A stretch of 64,000 nt of DNA from the NCBI RefSeq assembly GCF_024741135.1, contig NZ_JANSUY010000001.1, positions 855,743 through 919,742 on the forward strand. The letters are read 5' to 3'. This DNA comes from Aquiflexum gelatinilyticum (GTDB taxonomy: Bacteria; Bacteroidota; Bacteroidia; Cytophagales; Cyclobacteriaceae). This document shows, one piece after another, positions 41,066 through 49,518 of this stretch. Position numbers and translations under genes: made by a program. Each line of letters opens with the position of its first letter. Within the stretch, counting starts at the first letter, position 1. The notes beneath the pieces were generated by a model. It saw only the letters and a list, made by a program, of their open reading frames with translations. It did not search any database and had not been told where the DNA came from.

Positions 41066-42907
41066 TTGCCAAAACTCGAAAGATTTAAATTTTTTCTAAG
41101 AAACTCACGCAGGATATTGACACCTGAGCGGTTTGCATTGGCATCAGTTTGGGTGCAATTGATAGCGATTTTTCTAACAAGTGCTGTCATTATCATTGTT
41201 TTTTCTCCATTTGTGGGAGACTTGCCTTTGACATACAAGATTTTTGCTGATCCTTCTTATTACTCTGATGCCAAAGGTCCTGTCCCCATCGCTTCAGGAC
41301 TGATCCTTGTTTTATTGGGACTTGTTTTATTTTCTTTCATCATTTCGGTTTTGTCAGCTGCATTGATCAAATTAATCGATAATATCAAAAGTGGCTCTTT
41401 GCCCTACAAAGGCACCGGACATACTGTTTTTATCAATTACAACATCAAACTTCCTTTAATCCTCGATCAATTTAATTTAAGGGCAAAGGAAAAAGGATCG
41501 ATTGAAAATGTCGTTCTTCTTTTTTCTGATAACAATATAGTGTCCTCTTTCAGGACTTTGCTCGACAAAGACCGATGGGGAAATCTTGATATTTTTATAA
41601 GACAGGGAAATCCACTAGCATTTCAAACCTACGAAAAGCTGTCAATTACAAATGCCTTAGGGATCGTTATTTTATTGCCAGAAAGGGAAGGGGATGATTT
41701 TGCAGCAGATAATTTTAACCTCAAAATCCTAACAACCCTTACAAATAATCAAACTTTTTTTAAGTACCTATCTGACAGGCAAGGTTCAAGACACCCTGTC
41801 AAATGCTCAATCGAATTGTCAAACAGTCCAGACAGCAGGGAAATTGCTTTGGAACTGACTTCCCATGGCGCAGGAGCCTTATTTGCAGTCATCACACCGG
41901 GAGATGTCATCGGCAGCATTTTGGCAAGGGCTAAAGTGGATGTAGTTTACTATAAGGCCTTTTTTGAAATTTTGTCATTTGATGGATCCACCATTCATTT
42001 TGTTGACCCTAGAAGGTTTTTGGATAAAGGAGATTTTGGAGGGATGTATTATGAGCAGCTGTTGTTCAGTTTTGAGGGTGGGACCTTGCTGGGTTTTTCT
42101 GGTGTCAACAAAGAAGGAGGCTTTGAAATGAGCCTTTGCCCATTTGGAGAAACTGCAAAATCTACAGATTGGATGTTGTTTTTAACCAAAAACATCAAAG
42201 ATCTCCAATATAAATCTTTGACATCTAAACCATTGTTTGTCAAAAACGAAGCAATCATCCCACCCAAAGAGGCTGCGAGTAAAAAAATCTGTGTGGTAGG
42301 CAATGCATGGCCCCTGGGAAACATTGATGATTTTATGGATGTGTCCAGCTTGGCCTCTTTAGAGGAATCACATTTTGTGTTTGAGGAACCTTCAGAATAT
42401 TTCATGCCTGCTTTTCTCCAAGGTCTCCATGAAGTCGATTATGATAATATAATCATCAATCTTGATGATGAACAGGGATTTAGGCTGACTATGTTATTGG
42501 TTTCTAAAAACCGAAATGACAAGAGCTTTATGACCAAAATTGTCACGATTCTCGGTGATCCAGTGACTGAACAGCTTCTCAATACCAATGTTCTGAAAAG
42601 CAATACAGTGCTTTCCCACAAACTTGCGGCAAGGTATATCGCACAGATTTCTTTTCAGAAAAATCTCGATAGGTTATTTACCGAACTTGCTTTTGCAGAA
42701 GGAGCGGAGTTCAATCTTTTGGAGGTAGGTAAGCATATCCCTGCAGATCTTTTGGTAGATTTAAGTGAGTTGAAGAAAATGTTGGCCGCTCACAAAATGG
42801 TCTATATCGGCACAGTGGACAATGAAAAAAATGTTTTTTTGGAGGCTTCTTCTTTTTCAGATACAAAGCAGATTCTTGTTTTGAGCTTTGGGGAAATTGT
42901 CGATTGA
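41066..42907 (+). CDS. CASTOR/POLLUX-like putative ion channel with RCK-type domains
   Basis: A 613-residue protein. A TTG start (41066) is the only one that keeps the basic N-terminus before the first helix. Two membrane helices (about 26-48 and 74-103) flank a short loop with ADPSYYSDAKG, at the position of the CASTOR/POLLUX selectivity filter. From residue 117 a Rossmann-like RCK region begins (GHTVFINYNIKLP), with GALFAVITPGDVIGSILARAKVD near 280 and a second regulatory domain with ICVVGNAWPLGNIDDFMD near 410 and VLSHKLAARYIAQISFQKNLDRLFTELAFAEGAEF near 520. The order matches the CASTOR/POLLUX family, known from plant nuclear envelopes and also bacteria. Ion selectivity is unknown; conduction is not assured. 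Confidence 0.75.
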   Translation: MPKLERFKFFLRNSRRILTPERFALASVWVQLIAIFLTSAVIIIVFSPFVGDLPLTYKIFADPSYYSDAKGPVPIASGLILVLLGLVLFSFIISVLSAALIKLIDNIKSGSLPYKGTGHTVFINYNIKLPLILDQFNLRAKEKGSIENVVLLFSDNNIVSSFRTLLDKDRWGNLDIFIRQGNPLAFQTYEKLSITNALGIVILLPEREGDDFAADNFNLKILTTLTNNQTFFKYLSDRQGSRHPVKCSIELSNSPDSREIALELTSHGAGALFAVITPGDVIGSILARAKVDVVYYKAFFEILSFDGSTIHFVDPRRFLDKGDFGGMYYEQLLFSFEGGTLLGFSGVNKEGGFEMSLCPFGETAKSTDWMLFLTKNIKDLQYKSLTSKPLFVKNEAIIPPKEAASKKICVVGNAWPLGNIDDFMDVSSLASLEESHFVFEEPSEYFMPAFLQGLHEVDYDNIIINLDDEQGFRLTMLLVSKNRNDKSFMTKIVTILGDPVTEQLLNTNVLKSNTVLSHKLAARYIAQISFQKNLDRLFTELAFAEGAEFNLLEVGKHIPADLLVDLSELKKMLAAHKMVYIGTVDNEKNVFLEASSFSDTKQILVLSFGEIVD

Positions 42908-42962
42908 CCTATCTGCAGCACCAATCGCTAATTTTCGGTTTTCCTGACTAAAAATCAGGAGG

Positions 42963-42994
42963 TTTGTATGCGGAACCTTTTTACAATAAATTTG
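42963..42994 (+). promoter_or_regulatory. Strong Bacteroidota promoter for the VF530 gene
   Basis: TTTG at 42963-42966, a 20-nt spacer, and TAAATTTG at 42987-42994, both exact matches to the -33/-7 consensus. The gene's ATG begins at 43000, where transcription should start, so the mRNA may be leaderless. Confidence 0.65.
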
Positions 42995-42999
42995 CCTCC

Positions 43000-43257
43000 A
43001 TGGAAAAAGAGAATGACTTAAACAGTGCTGAAAAACAGCTAAACAATCCTCTTCATGGCGTCCGTTTGGCAGATATTTTGGATTATTTGGTTAAAAAACA
43101 CGGATGGGAATACCTTGGCGACAGATTCAATTTCAGATGCTTTACCCATGATCCTTCTGTAAATTCAAGTTTGAAGTTTTTGAGGAAGACAGATTGGGCA
43201 AGAAAAAAGGTGGAGGATTTTTATGTCAAATCCATTGAAAGAGAAAGGCGAGGTTAA
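43000..43257 (+). CDS. VF530/DUF2132-family small protein
   Basis: An 85-residue protein of the VF530 (DUF2132, PF09905) family: NPLHGVRLADILDYLVKKHGWEYLGDRFNFRCFTHDPSVNSSLKFLRKTDWARKKVEDFY covers the whole domain with the conserved NPLHG, GW..L, CF, PS..SSLKFLRKT.WAR positions. These are small basic helical proteins proposed to bind DNA. I start at ATG 43000 because an exact promoter occupies 42963-42994, which overlaps the longer frame. Function in the cell is unclear. Confidence 0.88.
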   Translation: MEKENDLNSAEKQLNNPLHGVRLADILDYLVKKHGWEYLGDRFNFRCFTHDPSVNSSLKFLRKTDWARKKVEDFYVKSIERERRG

Positions 43258-43666
43258 TATTTCGCAACAGAGCAAGCCCACATTTATTTCCGTTGACCCG
43301 ATTGAAATTATTCTTGTTTAGTAAGCTGTTATTTTTCAGATTTTGACAATCAAAGGATATATTTCAAATTATTTTTAAAAAAAATTAATTTTTTTTCTAC
43401 TTCCCGAAATAACCAAATTGAGCATTTTAAAAAGTAAAATGCAGATTTTTTGAATCGATTTACAATAATCAAATGATGTAATGGGAAGTGTTTTAATTAC
43501 TTCATTTTCAGGCATTTTTAACTCAAAGCAAGACGGCCCAAAGAGTTTGTATTTTGATTTTTTTGTCCCATATTAGAATCGAAATAGAGATTTTGATCAC
43601 CCAATGAACACTTATTTCTTTTCGTTTTCGTATTTGAAGTATTGTTTAATCCCCACCCGAATTGTT
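43258..43666. other. AT-rich intergenic region
   Basis: About 410 nt of very AT-rich sequence with poly-A/T tracts (for example 43375-43400). No gene, RNA or repeat recognised. The open frame from 43604 is shortened to the ATG at 43667. Confidence 0.5.
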
Positions 43667-43879
43667 ATGAAAAATAAAACAAAATTTATTAAAGCAAATT
43701 TGTATGCACTGTTTGCAGTCCTTTCGATCCTGACATTTTATGACATGGTCGGGATTGAAATCGGTAAGAATGTTTCATCCATCATTCCAAATGCATTTTT
43801 GATGATTGCGCCGCAACTTGGCTTTGTTTGGTATTATTGGAGGTCATACAGCGTAAAAAACAAGAAAGTGTCTGTCTAA
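43667..43879 (+). CDS. Small two-helix membrane protein, unknown
   Basis: A 70-residue protein starting MKNKTKFIKANLYALFA. Two hydrophobic segments (about 11-25 and 42-58) and a basic C-terminus (YWRSYSVKNKKVSV). The frame extends upstream to 43604, but the internal ATG gives a more natural basic N-terminus. No family recognised; could be spurious. Confidence 0.45.
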   Translation: MKNKTKFIKANLYALFAVLSILTFYDMVGIEIGKNVSSIIPNAFLMIAPQLGFVWYYWRSYSVKNKKVSV

Positions 43880-44003
43880 ACTGACACTTTGGAATTGAAA
43901 AGATTAAAGGATTAAATTTTAGTTTAGTACAGGTTTTTGGTTTTTTGGTAATGAACTTTCCATGTTCATTTGATTAAAAGGTTAAATGGTTGCATTTTGG
44001 TCT

Positions 44004-44048
44004 GGGGATTTTTGAGGTTAAGAACTTCAGAAATCCCCGGTTTTTTTT
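44004..44048 (+). terminator. Terminator between the small membrane gene and the esterase
   Basis: An 8-bp stem (ggggattt with aaatcccc), loop of about 19 nt, then gg and a run of eight T. It ends plus-strand transcripts before the convergent esterase gene. Confidence 0.65.
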
Positions 44049-44113
44049 AGTGGTATGGGTCGTTTTTTTCAGTCTTAACCCATTATTTGGAACGGGAGGT
44101 TTTTTTCCAAACC

Positions 44114-44974
<861 letters not shown>

Positions 44975-45192
44975 TCAAGGATTTGACTTTGGGGACAGTG
45001 GTCTGATTTTAGATCCTGCCAAAAATTAGGCTATTGATTTTATGAAAGTTAATCAACCTTAAGCTATGATAGGTGTGAAAAATTGACCAAATGTCTTCAA
45101 AACTTATCCAAGTGGTTTATCCAGAATTTGATTGCCCAAATAATTAAAATATAATGGTTAATTTTTGGATTCTAAATCAACCTATTGAACCC

Positions 45193-47127
45193 ATGAACTT
45201 CAAAAGAATTTCGAAATCCATTTTTTGGGGACTGTCAGTCCCTTTGGTATTTGTCATGATGCAATGCACCTCATCTGCTCCTGATTGGGATAGCAAAAAC
45301 AAAGAACTGATCCATCAATATAACTTGACAGAAAGGAGTCTAAATCTTCCGGAATCAACAGTATCATCAAATCTTGAGGCTGCTCAGCCAACAAAGATTG
45401 AAAGCATCGAATCTGTTGAACTTTATCCCGGTGTGATGGCAAAAGTGTTTTGGGGTAGCGGTGCGATGGGAAGTATTGTGGAGCTTCAACCCAATGCAGC
45501 CATTCCTGAAGAAATTCTAACTGCCGACAGGATCATGATGGTGATGGAAGGCGAGGTCCAACAACTCATCAATGGCTCTATGAAAGAAATGGTTGCCATT
45601 AAGAGACAAGCTCCGGATGGGGTAAATGGAGGAACGCCCAGAGCGGATTTTATTTATTTGGAAAAAGGGAGTAAAAATGCCATTACTGCCGGATCAAATG
45701 GTGGCAAGTTGCTAGAAGTCTACAGTCCCTTGCGCTTGGATTATCTCCAAAAAGCCGGTGTAAAAGACCTTCCTGCAGAAATTGTAGACATAGAATCCCC
45801 GCAAAACCCAAACCTGAGTCCAAACCAAGTGTATGACCTCTATGACATCCAACTGACTGAATTGGCACCCGGAGCTTTTACGAGATTGATTTCCGGCAAG
45901 AACATGTTGCTGAGCTTTATCTCGATGGATCCGGATTCTGTCTTTGGGCATCATAACCATCCCGAAGAGCAAATGATGATGTTACTGAGGGGTTCTGTAA
46001 ATCAGATATTGTTGGATGAAAAAAAACAGATGGGAATCAATGACCTTGTAAGGATTCCAGGAAATATGGTGCATGGATCTGAAATCGGTGAGCTTGGTGC
46101 TGATGTGATGGATATCTTCTGGCCTTCGCGGGCAGATTACATGGAAAAAGAAAAAGAGAAGAAAGCTGCCTTTCATGCCATTATTCCTGAAGATGCAAAG
46201 TTGGAATTGCTCATAGATGGGAAGAAAACCCAACCGGAATTGTTTTTTACAGAAGGGCCAAAGTGGATGAATGGCAAAGTCTATTTCTCCAATATGTTTT
46301 TTGACAAGGATTTTAATGCAGATCCAAAAAGGAGTTCGACAGTAGAAATGGATCCTTATGGAACTTATCGCAACATCACAGCAGGGAAGATGCAGACCAA
46401 TGGGCTTTATCCTTATAAAAACGGAAACCTGATCGTCTGCGACATGATGGGACATCAGGTCGTCGAAATGACCATAAAAGGAGAAGTTGTGAGGGTTCTT
46501 GCTGATAAATTTGGTGGAAAACCGATCGATGGACCCAATGATGTCATTACGGATTCCAAAGGTGGTTTTTACTTTACTGATCCGCAATTCACCATGGAAC
46601 CTGAGAAATTTCAACCTGGACGTGCAGTATATTATGTGAACCCAAAAGGTGAAATCTCAAGGATTACCGAACCCAATGAATTTGCCATGCCCAATGGGAT
46701 TTTGTTAAGTCCTGATGAAAAAACACTTTATATCAACAACTGCTACGACAAAGAATCGTGGTTTCCAGTCCAAAGTGAAAAGGACAATTTCATCTGGGCG
46801 TATGATGTGAACGAGGACGGCTCGGTCAGGAATGGGAGGAAGTTTGCAAAAGTATTGCTCAACGGAGAAGTATTGGACAGGAAAGGAAGATCCTCAGGAG
46901 CCGATGGCATGGCTATCGACAAAGAAGGTAATGTCTTTGTCGCCACTTACAATGGGGTGCAGATATTTAACAACCATGGTACTTATGTCGGAATGATCAA
47001 CTTGCCCACTTTTCCTGTCAGTCTTTGCTTTGGGGGTGATGATATGAAGACATTATTTATAGTAAGTTTCAGCAAAGTCTACAAGATCAAGACTAACAAG
47101 GAGGGGTATGTGAATTATTTGGAATAA
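45193..47127 (+). CDS. Fusion lipoprotein: two cupin domains plus SMP-30/gluconolactonase propeller
   Basis: A 644-residue protein; ATG 45193 gives a normal signal peptide and lipobox (MMQC), whereas the frame also opens at 45154. Cupin-like domain 1 (about 50-165) lacks a clear metal motif. Cupin 2 (about 205-290) has FGHHNHPEEQMMMLLRGSV and IPGNMVHG, a complete metal-binding HxHxxEE...H set. From about 330 to the end lies an SMP-30/gluconolactonase six-bladed propeller: FTEGPKWMNGKVYFSN, IDGPNDVITDSKGGFYFTDP, MPNGILLSPDEKTLYINN, SSGADGMAIDKEGNVFVATYNG, which contain the expected Glu, Asn and Asp metal ligands. It probably hydrolyses sugar lactones outside the cytoplasm. A possible substrate source is the PQQ dehydrogenase encoded nearby. 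Confidence 0.9.
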   Translation: MNFKRISKSIFWGLSVPLVFVMMQCTSSAPDWDSKNKELIHQYNLTERSLNLPESTVSSNLEAAQPTKIESIESVELYPGVMAKVFWGSGAMGSIVELQPNAAIPEEILTADRIMMVMEGEVQQLINGSMKEMVAIKRQAPDGVNGGTPRADFIYLEKGSKNAITAGSNGGKLLEVYSPLRLDYLQKAGVKDLPAEIVDIESPQNPNLSPNQVYDLYDIQLTELAPGAFTRLISGKNMLLSFISMDPDSVFGHHNHPEEQMMMLLRGSVNQILLDEKKQMGINDLVRIPGNMVHGSEIGELGADVMDIFWPSRADYMEKEKEKKAAFHAIIPEDAKLELLIDGKKTQPELFFTEGPKWMNGKVYFSNMFFDKDFNADPKRSSTVEMDPYGTYRNITAGKMQTNGLYPYKNGNLIVCDMMGHQVVEMTIKGEVVRVLADKFGGKPIDGPNDVITDSKGGFYFTDPQFTMEPEKFQPGRAVYYVNPKGEISRITEPNEFAMPNGILLSPDEKTLYINNCYDKESWFPVQSEKDNFIWAYDVNEDGSVRNGRKFAKVLLNGEVLDRKGRSSGADGMAIDKEGNVFVATYNGVQIFNNHGTYVGMINLPTFPVSLCFGGDDMKTLFIVSFSKVYKIKTNKEGYVNYLE

Positions 47128-47149
47128 ATAATTGAATATAATTTTCAAA

Positions 47150-47285
47150 AATTGATATTAATGGATACTGGATATTTACCACAGTTGAAACGCTTATTTC
47201 TGAATCAATATCTACTTATATCAATTAATATCATTTATAAATATCTATTACATATCCATCAATATCATTTCCAATATCATTCCAA
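47150..47285. repeat. ATATC word cluster between convergent genes
   Basis: At least seven ATATC words spaced 10-13 nt in 47205-47280, plus gatatta and ggatattt words at about 47153-47177. The spacing is not strictly 7, so this is related to, but less regular than, the heptad arrays. It fills the whole gap between the fusion gene stop and the RraA-like gene stop. Confidence 0.5.
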
Positions 47286-48206
47286 TTACCAGGTTCTCTT
47301 ACTCATCATCTGATCCAATTCTGCGGAAGTCATGGTTCCCAATTCAGGATGCTTTTTGAGCCAAGTCAGGAATGCAGCTTTGATTTCTGGAGTCCATTGG
47401 CTGTCGATTTCGCCCGTGCTATAGATACCCTCGCGAACCATTTCGAAACCAAACTGGTCTTTCCTGATGACAAATTCAGCAGTGCTGACAACCTGCTCTG
47501 CCATGTGAGCGGGAACAAAAAGGACTCCCTCTATTGTAGCGATTACCAAGTCACCTGGAAGTACAATTGCATTTCCGATTCGGATTGGAGTATTCAATCC
47601 CATCAGAACCATTTCCTCTGTAAAAGAAGGATGAAAGTCACGGACAAAAGCATTGAATCCTTTTATATTCCGGATTTCCTGAAGGTCTCTCGCAGCCCCG
47701 TCAAATACAACCCCGTTTCCTGATTTACTCAAAATAGAATTGGCCAAAGTAGCTCCCATGATACTTCCTCCTGAGATTTTGCCATAAGCATCTGCTACGT
47801 ACAAGTCACCTTTGGTGAGGATATCGATTGGCCAAGCATTGGTATTTCCTTTTCTGCCTTGGCTTGCTCCCCGGGCTTTGATGTTTTTTTCTACATCCGG
47901 ACGGCTTGGCAAATACATGGCCGTCACTGCCCTTCCGGTCATCATTATATCGTTGACTGTTTTCCAGCCTCCTTCATATTGGTTGAGATAGCCTTCGTTT
48001 TTCAGAACAGTCCATGCATCATCGACCATGATGTGTTTTGCCCTCTCCAAAAGCTCATCGGAGATCTTTGGCCTGCCATCTGGAAACCGCTCTCCTTTCC
48101 ATTCAGAGGTAAGGAAAATGATTTCTTCTTTGGAGATAGTTTGGGCCGAAACGGTACTTGTCAATGAGACAATTACCAATGAAAAAAGTACTACATAGAA
48201 TTTCAT
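47286..48206 (-). CDS. Exported RraA-like aldolase-family protein
   Basis: A 306-residue protein with a cleavable signal peptide (about 1-21, ending VSAQ). The RraA/HMG-CHA-aldolase fold occupies about 75-265: GRAVTAMYLP, KGDLYVADAYGKISGGSIMGATLANSILSKSGNGVVFDGAARDLQEIRNIKGF, with the Gly-rich loop and the Arg-Asp pair (DGAARD) that bind pyruvate/metal in HMG aldolases. Cytoplasmic RraA inhibits RNase E; this exported version more likely is a class II aldolase or lyase for an oxidised sugar. It is the last gene of a minus-strand run with the cupin (40-nt gap) and the PQQ dehydrogenase. Confidence 0.87.
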   Translation of the reverse strand: MKFYVVLFSLVIVSLTSTVSAQTISKEEIIFLTSEWKGERFPDGRPKISDELLERAKHIMVDDAWTVLKNEGYLNQYEGGWKTVNDIMMTGRAVTAMYLPSRPDVEKNIKARGASQGRKGNTNAWPIDILTKGDLYVADAYGKISGGSIMGATLANSILSKSGNGVVFDGAARDLQEIRNIKGFNAFVRDFHPSFTEEMVLMGLNTPIRIGNAIVLPGDLVIATIEGVLFVPAHMAEQVVSTAEFVIRKDQFGFEMVREGIYSTGEIDSQWTPEIKAAFLTWLKKHPELGTMTSAELDQMMSKRTW

Positions 48207-48246
48207 AATTAACTTGGTTTATGTTTTTCTTAGAAATGTAAGAATC

Positions 48247-49461
48247 TCATTTCTGATCATCATCACCCATCACTTCGTAGCCTTTCCATTTGAAACTTGT
48301 GGCAAGTCCCGAGGCAGCAGGCCAAGCAATTTGGTGCTGATCGCTCGCAACCCATTTTCTGCGGCTTGCTTCTGTATCAAACTCGATCATGATCTGATAA
48401 TTGTGGGAGGTCTGTTCAGCCTGGATTTCCTTGGAAATGGTTTCTGGGAAAATTCTCAGCAACTTCGAACTGAGGTAACCCTGCTGCACGGTCATGGCAG
48501 GGACATAGATAGAATAATACATTTGTTCAAAGGCCTTTGCATTTTCGGCAGGCACGACAAATTCCATTTGAAGAGCAACAGATTTTGGCTCGACCAATGG
48601 TTTTTGGATTGCCAATCCCTTTTGTTTGGAAGGGGCAATACCGATCACCAAAAGCTCAAGGTCTTCTGTTCCGGAATTGGAAAGGGTTAAGCTTTCCCCC
48701 AATAAGCCATAAAATGCATCATGGGCTTTGATATTGCCATTTTCGCCGCCCATGGCAATTGATCCGCTTCCTTTGGTTACATAATATACTTCTTCAAAAC
48801 CTTCCAATTTTCTGCTTATGCCTTTACTCCCGGCAGGAATCACCACATGATCGACATGATTCCAATCTGTGCTGAAAATCTCAGGTCCCAATATCCTTCG
48901 ATACAAGACATTTTCTCCGGCATAGGCTGGATTGTTTGGTTTCATTTTTTCCTTTTCCAGCCTTCCATTTACAAAAGTCGGGACAGGATCAAGCGTAGCA
49001 CCAACACGGGTATCTCCAAGGTCAAAGGCATCGGTTTTTCCTTTGGTGCGGCTTACAGCAAAGTTCATCCAGGTCAGGCTTTTGTCAGTGGAATTATAGA
49101 TCGCATGCGAATCACCCATTTTGCAGGGAACGATTGCAGGGGCTTTGATTTTTGAGGTTTTACCATTGACGGTGAATTCGGCTTCACCATCCAAGATCAC
49201 AAACATCTCCTCAATCGAATGGTGGAAATGGTGGCCTATCCCTGATTTGGCTTCAATCTTTCCGGCATGGAGATAAAGGAAGTTGGTGGATAGCTCGGTT
49301 CTCCCGATCAGTTGGGTAAATCCCATTTTGCCGGCACCTGCGTGCACCCCGGTTAATTCCCGGTATTTGGTAGGATCATTTGGGATGATCCGGTCCTTGA
49401 GTGACTGGGCCGAAACCTGAAAAGTCAGGAAAAAGGCAAAAACATAAATAAGTTTTTTCAT
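48247..49461 (-). CDS. Exported bicupin with C-terminal ABM-like domain
   Basis: A 404-residue protein with a signal peptide (ending VSAQ near residue 19). Cupin 1 (about 55-140) has GHHFHHSIEEMFVILDGEAEF and MGDSHAIYN, a complete HxHxxxxE...H metal set. Cupin 2 (about 205-280) has a weaker site (GISRKLEGFEEVYYVTKGSG). The last 110 residues (MEFVVPAENAKAFEQMYYSIYVPAMTVQQGYLSSKLL ... NYQIMIEFDTEASRRKW) look like a dimeric alpha/beta-barrel domain of the ABM/NIPSNAP type. It may be a sugar isomerase or dioxygenase-like enzyme; no reaction can be named. It lies between PQQ dehydrogenase (57-nt gap) and RraA-like genes. Confidence 0.82.
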   Translation of the reverse strand: MKKLIYVFAFFLTFQVSAQSLKDRIIPNDPTKYRELTGVHAGAGKMGFTQLIGRTELSTNFLYLHAGKIEAKSGIGHHFHHSIEEMFVILDGEAEFTVNGKTSKIKAPAIVPCKMGDSHAIYNSTDKSLTWMNFAVSRTKGKTDAFDLGDTRVGATLDPVPTFVNGRLEKEKMKPNNPAYAGENVLYRRILGPEIFSTDWNHVDHVVIPAGSKGISRKLEGFEEVYYVTKGSGSIAMGGENGNIKAHDAFYGLLGESLTLSNSGTEDLELLVIGIAPSKQKGLAIQKPLVEPKSVALQMEFVVPAENAKAFEQMYYSIYVPAMTVQQGYLSSKLLRIFPETISKEIQAEQTSHNYQIMIEFDTEASRRKWVASDQHQIAWPAASGLATSFKWKGYEVMGDDDQK

Positions 49462-49518
49462 GGTATGTCTGGGTTTTGATGTCTGATTTGAATGATCTAC
49501 TCTAAAGGTATTTAGAAT

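Noticed and set aside
43864..43889. Inverted repeat aagtgtc...gacactt as a third copy of the AGTGT palindrome
   Set aside because: Spacer is 10 nt rather than 7, it overlaps a gene 3' end and the interior does not match.
45982..46614. 210-residue minus-strand frame
   Set aside because: Antisense shadow of the bicupin-SMP-30 gene; no domain recognised.
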